Of a stretch of 64,000 bases of DNA, positions 33,323 to 41,764 are shown piece after piece; within the stretch, counting starts at the first letter, position 1, and every line of letters starts with the position of its first letter. The stretch is taken from positions 62,001-126,000 of the forward strand of contig JAMPIL010000001.1 of the NCBI GenBank assembly GCA_023662725.1, read 5' to 3'. Source of the stretch: Ruminococcus flavefaciens. Its GTDB lineage: Bacteria > Bacillota > Clostridia > Oscillospirales > Ruminococcaceae. Below the pieces are notes generated by a model, which saw only the letters and a list, made by a program, of their open reading frames with translations, was not told where the DNA came from and ran no database searches. A program made the translations under genes and the position numbers.

Positions 33323-34204
33323 GTGTTCTGGTTGACGTGCCTTTGTACTTTGCTTATAGCAGGAATAGTGATTCTGCTGATAAAAATATACTTTATGAAA
33401 AAATCAGCAAGAGAGATAAAAGAAAAAATTGCTGAAAGGATGTCAGCCGACACAAATACGCTAATTGATATTTCAAGCAGTGACAGAGATATGCGTGAGC
33501 TTGCCGAAAGTCTGAACGTTAAGCTCAAACAGCTCCGCCGAGAAAAACTTCGCTACCAACAAGGTGATACCGAACTGAAAGAAGCGGTCACGAACATCTC
33601 CCACGATTTGCGTACGCCGCTGACTGCAATAAGCGGATATCTTGATCTTTTAGAGAAAGAAAAAACGTCTGATACAGTCCGGAAATATATTACACAGATC
33701 GTCAACCGTACAGACGCTATGAAACAGCTTACTGAAGAACTTTTTCGCTATTCGATCGTTGCGTCGGTTCGGGAAATGAATATGGAACCGGTTTGTCTGA
33801 ACAGCATTCTTGAAGAGAGCATCGCTTCGTATTATGGTGCAATTGTTCAGCAAGGAATTAATCCCAACGTTGAAATTTCCGAAATCCGTGTGGAGCGTAC
33901 ACTCGATAAATCTGCACTTATGAGAATTTTCGGAAATATCATCAGTAATGTTATTAAATACAGCGACGGAGATTTATTCGTTAAACTTACAGAAAACGGA
34001 GTGATAACATTTTCAAACACGGCTAAAAACCTGAATGCCGTTACGGTTGGACGTTTATTTGACAGATTTTATACGGTTGAAACTGCCAAAAACTCCACCG
34101 GATTGGGATTGTCGATAGCAAAATTATTTACAGAGCAAATGGGTGGAACGATCAAGGCAGAATATGTGAATGAATGTCTTGTGATCACTATATATTTTGA
34201 ATAA
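33323..34204 (+). CDS. Sensor histidine kinase of the ABC island
   Basis: 293 residues from the GTG with AAGGAG 9 bases upstream (a TTG three codons earlier is possible). Only one N-terminal span (about 2-23), so no extracellular sensor. HisKA NISHDLRTPL (His94) and the ATPase motifs NIISNVIKYS and STGLGLSIAK are present. Lantibiotic-immunity-type systems often rely on the transporter itself for sensing, which suits this kinase. It pairs with the regulator at 29927. Confidence 0.92.
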   Translation: MFWLTCLCTLLIAGIVILLIKIYFMKKSAREIKEKIAERMSADTNTLIDISSSDRDMRELAESLNVKLKQLRREKLRYQQGDTELKEAVTNISHDLRTPLTAISGYLDLLEKEKTSDTVRKYITQIVNRTDAMKQLTEELFRYSIVASVREMNMEPVCLNSILEESIASYYGAIVQQGINPNVEISEIRVERTLDKSALMRIFGNIISNVIKYSDGDLFVKLTENGVITFSNTAKNLNAVTVGRLFDRFYTVETAKNSTGLGLSIAKLFTEQMGGTIKAEYVNECLVITIYFE

Positions 34205-34208
34205 AAAC

Positions 34209-34241
34209 TAAGGAGATGTTGAATTTGAAAACATCTCCTTA
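34209..34241 (+). terminator. Terminator of the ABC/two-component operon
   Basis: TAAGGAGATGTT (34209-34220) pairs perfectly with AACATCTCCTTA (34230-34241); T-rich sequence follows. Confidence 0.85.
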
Positions 34242-34272
34242 ATTTATGTGTTTTTTACACAATATGATCATT

Positions 34273-34884
34273 TCATCCCAAAATCTCATGAATTTTCTTT
34301 TCGATCTCCTTGATACGTTCATTCAGAAATTTCGGATTATCTTTAAACCACTTGATATTAAGCGGTGACGGATGTGGAAGAACATAAGCAGGCTTACCGT
34401 TTATAGCGCAATCCTTGAATACTAATGACGTAAAATCTTCATCGGGAAAGAAAAAATTCGCCGCTTTACTGCCCACAAGAATAAATATTTTATTGTTCAC
34501 CGATTCAATTTCTCTAACCAGCCAGGTTTTCGCACAAATCTTAGGTGGAAGCCTGTCTCCTCCCTTTAACGATTTTCCGGGATAGCAATGAGCCACTGAT
34601 GTAAGATAAAAATTATCAGGATCATAAAACATTTTTTCAGAAATATTATACCACTCGTTTCTCAGTCGATTTCCGCTTGCATCGTTCCATGGCTTTAAGG
34701 TATTATGCACATTCTGCGACGGCGCCTGACTGATGTGTATTATCTTGGAATTTGCATTGCCCATTACTATGGGATGCGGCTCAAAACCAAATTTTTCCTG
34801 ACACTTACGGCAGTTCAGTATTTCTTGTTTCAACTCGTCAAATGTATTTTCCGATGATTTAATAATTGTCTCGTTTTTATTCAT
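34273..34884 (-). CDS. Uracil-DNA glycosylase family protein
   Basis: 203 residues. Features of the family 4/5-like glycosylases are a cysteine pair NCRKCQ (about 24-28), a later Cys in VAHCYPGK and ICAKTW that could complete a 4Fe-4S site, an SQAPSQ motif in the place of GEAPG, ILVGSKAA, and the HPSPLN motif (~170). It probably removes uracil or a related base from DNA; the altered motif 1 leaves the exact substrate open. It overlaps the upstream C39-like gene by 8 bases, so they are co-translated. Confidence 0.82.
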   Translation of the reverse strand: MNKNETIIKSSENTFDELKQEILNCRKCQEKFGFEPHPIVMGNANSKIIHISQAPSQNVHNTLKPWNDASGNRLRNEWYNISEKMFYDPDNFYLTSVAHCYPGKSLKGGDRLPPKICAKTWLVREIESVNNKIFILVGSKAANFFFPDEDFTSLVFKDCAINGKPAYVLPHPSPLNIKWFKDNPKFLNERIKEIEKKIHEILG

Positions 34885-35251
34885 GTTGTTCCTCTTCTTT
34901 CGATAACTTCCAATAGTATCTTCTGTTTGATATGGGGAAATCCTCCATTACGCCATGTTCGGGATCGAAAAAAATTCCTCTGCAATAAAGCGACCAATGC
35001 CAGCATCTTGGGGTTTCAAGACTTAAAAGACAAAGTTCCGGAAGATCGTTTTTACTTCTTACAGGTATACGTGCATCAGAAACCTTTACTCCGAAATTCC
35101 TTAAAACCGACTTCATTTCTTTCAGATTCGTTTCCCTTTCATTTCCAAGATATTCAATTATTTCATCAACACTTTTGTCAAGAACCATTGCAAGCACAGC
35201 CTGTCCGCACTGTAAATCAGTTGGTTCGTGTATGTATTTTATTTCAGTCAT
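34877..35251 (-). CDS. C39-like papain-fold protein
   Basis: 124 residues, a minimal papain-like domain. DLQCGQAVLAMVL contains the candidate nucleophile Cys15; the HWSLYCRGIFFDPEHG segment supplies the His and the FDP element seen in peptidase C39-like proteins. There is no signal peptide and no transporter fusion, so it would act in the cytoplasm. It is coupled to the DNA glycosylase gene. Biological role unknown. Confidence 0.75.
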   Translation of the reverse strand: MTEIKYIHEPTDLQCGQAVLAMVLDKSVDEIIEYLGNERETNLKEMKSVLRNFGVKVSDARIPVRSKNDLPELCLLSLETPRCWHWSLYCRGIFFDPEHGVMEDFPISNRRYYWKLSKEEEQHE

Positions 35252-35377
35252 TGTTAATTTTTAAAGGTTGTCTTTTAAAAACAACCGTCTCCCTTTTTTT
35301 ATTTCACTATAACACAATCCATTGTAAAAGTCAACAAATTTTTCTGCAAATTTTCTCACCTTATATCAAGACTTTTT

Positions 35378-35406
35378 ATGACAAATCTGAAAAAATATGT
35401 TATAAT
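35378..35406 (+). promoter_or_regulatory. Promoter of the third two-component operon
   Basis: ATGACA (35378-35383) and TATAAT (35401-35406), 17 bases apart; TTAGGAGT ribosome site before the start at 35437. Shares the ~185-base gap with the divergent C39-like gene. Confidence 0.6.
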
Positions 35407-35436
35407 AATAAAAAACACATATTAGGAGTCTTATTT

Positions 35437-36114
35437 ATGAAAGTTCTGATTATTGAAGATGAAAAAAATCTTTCTATGGCTTTAAAGGAACTGCTGGTCT
35501 GCGAAGGTTTTCTCGTTGATACTGCTTTTAACGGCATAGACGGTCTTGATAATGCTCTGAGTGGAATTTACGATGTTATCATTCTTGATATCACGCTGCC
35601 TAAAATGAACGGTGTGGAGGTTTTGCAGGAAATACGAAAAAATAACATTTCCTCATCTATACTAATACTTACTGCAAAGTCTGAAACAGAAGATAAGATA
35701 AAAAGCTTTAAATCCGGAGCTGACGATTATCTCACCAAGCCGTTTGTAACCGAAGAGCTTATCGCTCGTGTGTGGGCCCTTTCAAGAAGAAATGCTATGG
35801 AATATGTTACTGAGATTCTCCGTTTTGCCGATATTGAACTCGACCGTACTCATCATGAGCTGAAAAAAGACGGCAAAGGCATTAAACTAAGCACAAAGGA
35901 ATATCAGCTTATGGAACTTCTTATTTTAAATAAAGGAAACGTTGTTAAGCGTGAGTACTGTATAAATAAAATCTGGGGGTACGAATCAGATGTTGAATAT
36001 AACTCAACAGATGTTTATATTTCGTTTCTCCGAAAAAAACTGAATGCTCTCAAATCTGATACAGTTATAAAATCTGTAAGAGGGATAGGATATTCTCTGG
36101 GAGAAAACAAATGA
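35437..36114 (+). CDS. OmpR-family response regulator
   Basis: 225 residues. The frame is open far upstream, but ATG at 35437 (MKVLIIEDEKN) with AGGAG is the real start. The receiver has ED (7-8), phosphoacceptor Asp51 in LDITLPK, Thr in LTAK and Lys in TKPFV; the OmpR winged helix ends SVRGIGYSL. Its stop overlaps the start of the kinase gene by 4 bases. It may regulate the adjacent carbohydrate genes, but no repeat operator is apparent. Confidence 0.95.
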   Translation: MKVLIIEDEKNLSMALKELLVCEGFLVDTAFNGIDGLDNALSGIYDVIILDITLPKMNGVEVLQEIRKNNISSSILILTAKSETEDKIKSFKSGADDYLTKPFVTEELIARVWALSRRNAMEYVTEILRFADIELDRTHHELKKDGKGIKLSTKEYQLMELLILNKGNVVKREYCINKIWGYESDVEYNSTDVYISFLRKKLNALKSDTVIKSVRGIGYSLGENK

Positions 36115-37811
36115 ACAGCTCACTTAATAAGCTCAGGAAAAAATATATCATAACGGCTTCACTCATAGTTTTTGCGGTCGTTTTGCTAATGATCATAACT
36201 CTGAATTTTTTAATGAGATTCAGCTATAAAAATGAAGGAAAAATTATCGAAAGCGTTATCGAACAGGCAGCGGTTTCTCATCTTAATCAGCCTGTTAATG
36301 AGCATTTTGATCTGAGTGAAGCCGATAAAACTGAAAACGGAGATTATAAAATTACCAGAAGCGTAAAAGATATTTCAAAAATCACCGTTTATGGAAATAT
36401 CAGCTACAATGGTTCAGTTGATTGGTACAGCGCTGGCGGAGGTCTTCTTTTTGAGGCTGAAATAGATGGCAGTCCGCAATGGGTACATAAAAAATATCAA
36501 TTTAACGATGATACTACAAGTATCTCAATAGACTTCAATAACTACGATAATATAAGAATGGGTGAAGATACTATTTCTATTGATGAATCACAGATCGTAA
36601 GCGATTATTTCCTCCTTTCAGTTATATGGTGGAAATCATCAAGTAATGGCGGAGATGACGAAAATATTAAAATTACTGTTGACAGTATAGACATCAGTTA
36701 TAAAAATGAAGCAACTATCCCCTCTTCAAACGGTTCTCTTATAGCACACAGCAGCTTTTCCGATATTTTTGAAAATAATATTCCGGAAGTTCTGAATAAC
36801 ACCGGCTCGTTTTATCTTATTGCCAACAGTAATGATCGTCTTTTATCGATCAATGACGGCAATCTTATGAATCCTTTAGAAAATTCCGAAGCAAGAGAAT
36901 ATGCTAAAACCATTCTTAAATCTGATAAGAAAAACGGAAAAATCACTAAAGACAAAACTGCTTACAGCTACAGCATTCATCAGGAAAACGGAATGAAAAT
37001 CATAATCTTTATTAACGATAGCTTCACTCATACAGCAAACGGTAATCTTCTTAAAATTTCAATTCTTGTCGGAGGGGTTATTTTCTTTATCCTCTTCGTG
37101 TTTATCGTTATCGTCTCAGGATATGTTATAAAGCCTGTCGCTGACAGTATGGAACGGCAGAAGCAGTTTATCTCGAATGCAAGCCACGAACTTAAAACTC
37201 CTATTACTGTTATCTCCACTACTATTGATATTATCGAAAATAAAAACGGTAAAGATCGCTGGACTGAATGTATAAAAGAACAGGCTGTTAAAATGCAAAG
37301 GCTTGTTAAAGAACTTCTTGATCTCTCTAAACTGCTTGAAATTAATACAGCTCGCTCCGGTTTTAAAGTTAGCGATATAAGCAATACTGTAAATAATTCT
37401 CTCCTTTATTTTGAGAGTCTGCTGTTTGAAAGCGGAAAAACTCTTGAACAGGATATTGAAGAAAATATCAGGATTAACTGCGATGAAAATAAAATTTCTC
37501 AGCTGGTCGGAATCCTTATGGATAATGCCCTGAAATATTCCGATGAGAAGAGCAGAATCTGTTTCAGACTTAAAAAGAATGGCGACTATGCCGTTATAAG
37601 CTGTTCTAATCCATGCTCTGACTTTTCAGCAAGCGATACTTCAAAATTATTTGAACGCTTTTTCAGAAGTGAAAACGATCTCATCCACGAACAGGAAGGA
37701 TTTGGTCTTGGCTTGTCAATTGCTAAGGCTATAGCTGAACTTCACGGCGGACAAATCTCGGCTGCTTACGAAAATAACATTATAACGTTTACTGTTATAC
37801 TCAATACTTAA
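36111..37811 (+). CDS. Histidine kinase with a large extracellular domain
   Basis: 566 residues. Span 1 (about 12-35) and span 2 (about 314-338) frame a ~275-residue extracellular region rich in Asp, Asn and Ser with many beta-strand-like stretches. HisKA ISNASHELKTP carries His359; ATPase motifs GILMDNALKYS and GFGLGLSIAK follow. HAMP is very short or absent. The extracellular domain does not match a family I recognise; given the secreted xylanase gene just downstream, a polysaccharide or peptide ligand is possible. Confidence 0.92.
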   Translation: MNSSLNKLRKKYIITASLIVFAVVLLMIITLNFLMRFSYKNEGKIIESVIEQAAVSHLNQPVNEHFDLSEADKTENGDYKITRSVKDISKITVYGNISYNGSVDWYSAGGGLLFEAEIDGSPQWVHKKYQFNDDTTSISIDFNNYDNIRMGEDTISIDESQIVSDYFLLSVIWWKSSSNGGDDENIKITVDSIDISYKNEATIPSSNGSLIAHSSFSDIFENNIPEVLNNTGSFYLIANSNDRLLSINDGNLMNPLENSEAREYAKTILKSDKKNGKITKDKTAYSYSIHQENGMKIIIFINDSFTHTANGNLLKISILVGGVIFFILFVFIVIVSGYVIKPVADSMERQKQFISNASHELKTPITVISTTIDIIENKNGKDRWTECIKEQAVKMQRLVKELLDLSKLLEINTARSGFKVSDISNTVNNSLLYFESLLFESGKTLEQDIEENIRINCDENKISQLVGILMDNALKYSDEKSRICFRLKKNGDYAVISCSNPCSDFSASDTSKLFERFFRSENDLIHEQEGFGLGLSIAKAIAELHGGQISAAYENNIITFTVILNT

Positions 37812-37816
37812 AAAAT

Positions 37817-37979
37817 CAAAAGGTCTGACGCATTTGACCGGATGCGGCAGACCTTTTGGTTTGATTATTGTTTTGTCCCCCAAATAAAACTCTGCGAAGA
37901 GAAGGATCGCTCTTAGCAGAGCTTTATTTAAGTGATAAATTTTTCAGGGTGTGAATTCTGAAATATACCACACCCTGAA
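37817..37979. terminator. Three successive hairpins between convergent operons
   Basis: CAAAAGGTCTG/CAGACCTTTTG (37817-37858) follows the kinase stop. AAATAAAACTCTGC pairs with GCAGAGCTTTATTT (37882-37929), with an inner AAGAG/CTCTT. TTCAGGGTGTG/CACACCCTGAA (37943-37979) lies 28 bases past the end of the minus-strand xylanase gene. Together they isolate the convergent transcripts. Confidence 0.7.
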
Positions 37980-38006
37980 TTTTAAAGAAGTTCGGATATG
38001 TAAACT

Positions 38007-40157
38007 TTAATTACATTTTGCGTAAAGCTGACCGCCGTTCATTTCTTTTCCATTTACTGCAAAAAGTTCTGAAACGGTCACTATCTGCCATCCCTGCGAT
38101 TTAAGGTAAGGGCAAAGATATTCCATTGCCTCTGCTGTTGTATCATACGTTTCATGACAAAGTACAATTGCATTATCAAGCGAACCGTTGCTCATAGCAT
38201 TTTTTATGGTATCAATTATCTGATCGCTCGATGCGCCGTTCCAATCCTGTGTGTCGATCGAACAAGTTATAAGCGGAGCATCATACAGCGTGCTCTGAAC
38301 TGTGCTGTTTGAAGCAAGATATGGCAGTCTTAGAAGTTTAGACGGCTCTGCGCCTATTATAGATTTAAGCTTCTGTACGCAGGAATCATATTCGCTTCGG
38401 ATCTCACTTTCTGAAAGATTTGTAAGATATGGATGAGAATTTGTATGATTAGCAATTTCCATTCCCATATCATACGCTTTTTTCACTTCATCCTGATTAC
38501 TTGCGTTTGTCCAGTTTCCAACATAGAAAAAAGTAGAATGAAAACCTGAATCGGAAATAGCGTTGAGAATTCTCATAGATGATGAATTTGAAGACGTTCC
38601 GACTGCTCCGTCATCAAATGAGATTGCAACCATTGGCTTGGATGGATCTATCCATGAAATATCAACTCCATTATTTCCTGAAGATCCAACAGGAGGAGTT
38701 ATAGGCTCGGAAGATTTTGAATTCACTGCTTTTCTGAGGAGAGCAAGATCAAATGAATCGATAATAGCATCACCGTTCATATCAGCAGTTTCGGGATTGA
38801 CACTTGCTTTCATACCAAGGATAAAATTCTGAAGCTCCTGAATATCAGCAGCATCGATTTTTCCATCATAGTTTACGTCGCCCATTTTATACTTTTTATC
38901 CGAACCAATAAAAATTCCGTCTTTGGCTCCGATAGCCTCATCCATATAGAAATTTGTTGTGCTGTCCTCTGTTTCGACATAGATAAGGAGGTTTTTGGCT
39001 CCGGCTGGGATAGTATAGCTTGTGTTTGCAAGCTGAACCCATTCGCCGTTTGCACCGGTTGCTGTGGCAATTGTATCGTAGTTTTCCTCGCCGTCTTTTG
39101 TATACTGAAGAGTAAGCTTGAAATCTTCTGATGCAGTTTCATTCTGCATCGCCATTACGCTGAAACTATAGGAATTTCCCGGAACAAAAACAGAACTGTT
39201 TAATGAACGTACTGCACCATTCCATGAATCTGTTCTGCCGGTTACGTAGAGAGAGTTGTTTCCGTCATAAGTTTTGGAACTGTCTGTTTTAACAGAAGCA
39301 TCACCTCTTGCTGCCCAGCTGTCGGTATCATCTTCAAAATCGGAGTGGAAGAAGTATCCGTTTTCGTCAGGTTCTACGATCACTGGAGGTTTAACTGTGC
39401 CTCCGTCGCCGTCACCATTACCAATAACAAGACCGTTTTTAATAACATTAGCGCTTCCGTTTGACTGATAGCCTTCAATATTGAGAGCAACTTCGTACAT
39501 TGTTCCACTCATATCAAGACCGGCTTTTTCCCATGCTTCAAAGTGTTTGGAAACGCTGATCCTGCCCGTGATTTCCTTCTTAACATTGTTCTGTGCAGGA
39601 TTATCCTGACGAACGCTCCAATACTGTTCAAATGTTTCATTTCCATGAATAGACGGTTGATTTTCTCTTACAGTTTTATAAATATCGTATGTGTTGCCGT
39701 TTGCTTCAACTGTACCAAGAGAATTAGTAGATCCTGGTGGCCTCCAAGAACCCCATGCTTCCACGATGTAATATTCAACGGTAGGGTTTTCTGTCCAACC
39801 GTAAACACACATATAGGAATTTCCTTTTGGCTCGTATTCGACGTCATAATCAATGTAAATACCGTTATATTCGCCGTATTTCTTTGTTTTCTCAAGCTTT
39901 TTTCCGGTACGGAAGAGACAATTTTCGATTCCGCTCCAGCTGCATGAGAATGCTCCGTCGCTTCCAACCTGCATTTCAGCGCTGCCTTGTCCCCACTGGT
40001 TCCAAAGCTCGTAGTCATATCCGTCCTTATTACCGATCTGCTGCTGATCAGCAGCGGCGGAATTCAACTGCGATGCCGGCATGGTAAAGAAGCAAACAGC
40101 TGTCATCAGCATTGTTACAAAACCGCTGACAGACCTTTTGATTGCGCCTTGTCTCAT
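38007..40157 (-). CDS. Secreted xylanase-esterase: GH11, CBM22-like, dockerin, CE4
   Basis: 716 residues. A signal peptide (1-~35) precedes GH11 xylanase (~45-245), with nucleophile Glu128 in VEYYIVEAWGSW and acid/base Glu228 in NIEGYQSNGSA. A CBM22/CBM4_9-type beta-sandwich (~268-412) and a type I dockerin (~425-480; DVNYDGKIDAADI and DMNGDAIIDSFDL) follow. The C-terminal CE4 deacetylase (~505-705) has metal motifs SFDDG, HTNSHP, the Arg in RLPY and the catalytic His in LCHE. It would cut xylan and remove acetyl groups on a cellulosome-like scaffold. The internal dockerin placement resembles known Ruminococcus xylanases. Confidence 0.95.
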   Translation of the reverse strand: MRQGAIKRSVSGFVTMLMTAVCFFTMPASQLNSAAADQQQIGNKDGYDYELWNQWGQGSAEMQVGSDGAFSCSWSGIENCLFRTGKKLEKTKKYGEYNGIYIDYDVEYEPKGNSYMCVYGWTENPTVEYYIVEAWGSWRPPGSTNSLGTVEANGNTYDIYKTVRENQPSIHGNETFEQYWSVRQDNPAQNNVKKEITGRISVSKHFEAWEKAGLDMSGTMYEVALNIEGYQSNGSANVIKNGLVIGNGDGDGGTVKPPVIVEPDENGYFFHSDFEDDTDSWAARGDASVKTDSSKTYDGNNSLYVTGRTDSWNGAVRSLNSSVFVPGNSYSFSVMAMQNETASEDFKLTLQYTKDGEENYDTIATATGANGEWVQLANTSYTIPAGAKNLLIYVETEDSTTNFYMDEAIGAKDGIFIGSDKKYKMGDVNYDGKIDAADIQELQNFILGMKASVNPETADMNGDAIIDSFDLALLRKAVNSKSSEPITPPVGSSGNNGVDISWIDPSKPMVAISFDDGAVGTSSNSSSMRILNAISDSGFHSTFFYVGNWTNASNQDEVKKAYDMGMEIANHTNSHPYLTNLSESEIRSEYDSCVQKLKSIIGAEPSKLLRLPYLASNSTVQSTLYDAPLITCSIDTQDWNGASSDQIIDTIKNAMSNGSLDNAIVLCHETYDTTAEAMEYLCPYLKSQGWQIVTVSELFAVNGKEMNGGQLYAKCN

Positions 40158-40365
40158 GTGAATTATTCCTCGCTTTCATTAAATTGGCATGTAACTCTGA
40201 AAATATTTTTCAATTGAGTTTCTGCCTTTACTTGATGATTTTATTTTATCACAACATTATTGAAATTTTATTGAATTCAGAAAATTTATTGAAGAAAATT
40301 ATATATTGTTCATAAATTGAATTTTTAAGATATACCGCCGTTTTTTGATACTATAAAAATTAAAA

Positions 40366-40388
40366 CGGCTGGATTTCTAACCCAGCCG
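40366..40388 (-). terminator. Intrinsic terminator of the minus-strand RNA
   Basis: CGGCTGG (40366-40372) and CCAGCCG (40382-40388) form a GC-rich stem; on the minus strand TTTTAATTTTT follows. It ends the candidate RNA transcribed from 40892-40920. Confidence 0.85.
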
Positions 40389-40887
40389 ATACTTTAATAA
40401 TATTCAATTGTTTAAATAATCAGAAAATCTCTTTCTTCATCGGATATCACCTTTTCAGTAAAATCAGATTGTATTCTGAGTCCGTCCGACTCAAAACTTA
40501 TCCTAAAATAACTGATAAAAATAGCTTAATTTCTCATTGGACTCAACCTTTACATTATTTTTGATGAAATATATCTAAAGACTCATTGTCGAAATTTCAG
40601 ATAATCCTGTATCCAAATAGACTTTAGACATGAAGCCGTTTCAAATCAGCAATGCGTCAGCACAGTAAACGAACATTATATTTGTAGTTTCAATCAATGG
40701 AACAAGCCGAAGCCTATATTCCCAACTTTTATACGTTTACTCAGCAAGCCCGCCGGCTTCACGCTGCTGTTCTGATGTTTCTTCCATTGGACTCAACCGC
40801 CTTTCCGCATCAAATAAATCTACATCAAGTTTTATAAACTCAGACCAAGTAAATTCAGCTTTGGGATTTTTATTTCCCTTTCGTTGT
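40366..40887 (-). ncRNA. Candidate large structured RNA (~520 nt), class unknown
   Basis: It has a consensus promoter at one end, an intrinsic terminator at the other, and no good reading frame across most of it. Two 8-bp helices cross in transcript order: TTCCATTG strand 40782-40789 with 40695-40702, and 40734-40741 with 40664-40671. This gives a pseudoknot. Inside is a hairpin AAGCC-GGCG-GGCTT; later TGAGTC/GACTCA (40477-40493) forms another. GGTTGAGTCCAATG occurs twice (about 40546 and 40785). Size and ornate folding recall the large RNAs of rumen and gut Bacillota (ROOL-like), but I cannot confirm a class. A 54-codon frame (40737-40901) overlaps the 5' part. Confidence 0.6.
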
Positions 40888-40891
40888 TTAT

Positions 40892-40920
40892 ATAATACCA
40901 TATAATTTGTTGATTGTCAA
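40892..40920 (-). promoter_or_regulatory. Consensus promoter of the minus-strand RNA
   Basis: TTGACA (complement of 40915-40920) and TATTAT (complement of 40892-40897), 17 bases apart. Transcription is predicted to begin near 40885. Confidence 0.8.
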
Positions 40921-41030
40921 TAGTTTCTTTCAATATTTTTTGTTGATTTAGAATATTTGTAACAATTAACAATGTTGAAAGAGAATTATAATACAATTTG
41001 CACAAACGTGTCTATACCTCTTATTTCCTC

Positions 41031-41059
41031 TTGATTTTTTCGTTTTTATAGTGTATAAT
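41031..41059 (+). promoter_or_regulatory. Promoter of the DUF1292 gene
   Basis: TTGATT (41031-41036) and TATAAT (41054-41059) with a 17-base spacer; the leader to the start at 41135 is ~70 bases. GGAG lies about ten bases before ATG. Confidence 0.7.
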
Positions 41060-41134
41060 AAATATGAACTGAAATTCTTTTAAAGTTTTTCAGAAAATTT
41101 TTATATGGCTTGATGCCGGAAATGGAGCATTTTT

Positions 41135-41443
41135 ATGTCTGAAATGAACGAATACACTCCCGAACTTTTTGAACTTGTCGATGAAGAGGGCAATAAAAAG
41201 AACTTCGAGCTTATTGACGCTGCTGAGCTTAACGGTGAACAATATTTTGCAATGGTGCCGGCTATAGAGGACGACGATTTTCTTAATGCCGATTGCGATC
41301 TTGTAATATTAAAAGCAATTGAAGATAACGGCGAAGAAATTCTCGCTTCTATTGATGATGACGATGAATTTGAAGCAGTTTCAGAATTCTTTCTCCAGAG
41401 AATGCAGGAAGCTTTTGAAGAAGATTCTTTCGATGAAGAATAA
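41135..41443 (+). CDS. DUF1292 family protein
   Basis: 102 residues, strongly acidic (runs EDDD, DDDDE, EEDSFDEE). The pattern FELVDEEGNKKNFELIDAAELNGEQYFAMVPA…VILKAIEDNGEEI is the DUF1292 family found in Bacillota, often near alaS, yrvM or ruvX genes. The fold is a small beta-rich domain and the function is unknown. It stands alone here between two RNA loci. Confidence 0.9.
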   Translation: MSEMNEYTPELFELVDEEGNKKNFELIDAAELNGEQYFAMVPAIEDDDFLNADCDLVILKAIEDNGEEILASIDDDDEFEAVSEFFLQRMQEAFEEDSFDEE

Positions 41444-41481
41444 AATTCTTTAAAAGTTTACAACTTTACATAATTTAGGTA

Positions 41482-41510
41482 TTGATTTTCTGATTTATTT
41501 GTGCTATAAT
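41482..41510 (+). promoter_or_regulatory. Promoter of the 6S-like RNA
   Basis: TTGATT (41482-41487) and TATAAT (41505-41510), 17-base spacer, placing the start at about 41517, just before the closing helix of the RNA. Confidence 0.7.
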
Positions 41511-41516
41511 ATATAT

Positions 41517-41714
41517 GTCAATTAAATATTCTGCCTTGTTCGGGTAATTGTAGTTTTTATAATCCAACACTTTTTTTAAGGGAATTCAGCTCCGGCTGTG
41601 GATTGCAGACCTCCCCATCGTGGAAGAAGGGAGCGTGAAGCATTCGGGCGACTACCCACCTTGCGTAAACGCTTGGTTTTATTTCGCTATATGACGGCAA
41701 GGCGGAATTTTTTC
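41517..41714 (+). ncRNA. ssrS: 6S RNA-like transcript
   Basis: ATTCTGCCTTG (41528-41538) pairs with CAAGGCGGAAT (41698-41708) as an 11-bp closing helix (one G-U), followed by six T: a free-standing ~185-nt RNA. The interior contains ACCTCCCC…GGGAGCG, GAAGCATTCGGGCGACTACCCACC and TTTCGCTATATGACGG, which I recognise as the conserved pattern of clostridial 6S RNA. 6S RNA mimics an open promoter and binds sigma-A RNA polymerase. A covariance-model search would settle it; I consider the call likely. Confidence 0.75.
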
Positions 41715-41764
41715 GACTAAATCAAAAGGATGAACATATTAATTCGATACTCATAAAAAATTTT

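Noticed and set aside
34927-35436. Long plus-strand extension of the response regulator frame
   Set aside because: It runs antisense through the C39-like gene; the ATG at 35437 has a proper ribosome site and begins the receiver domain exactly.
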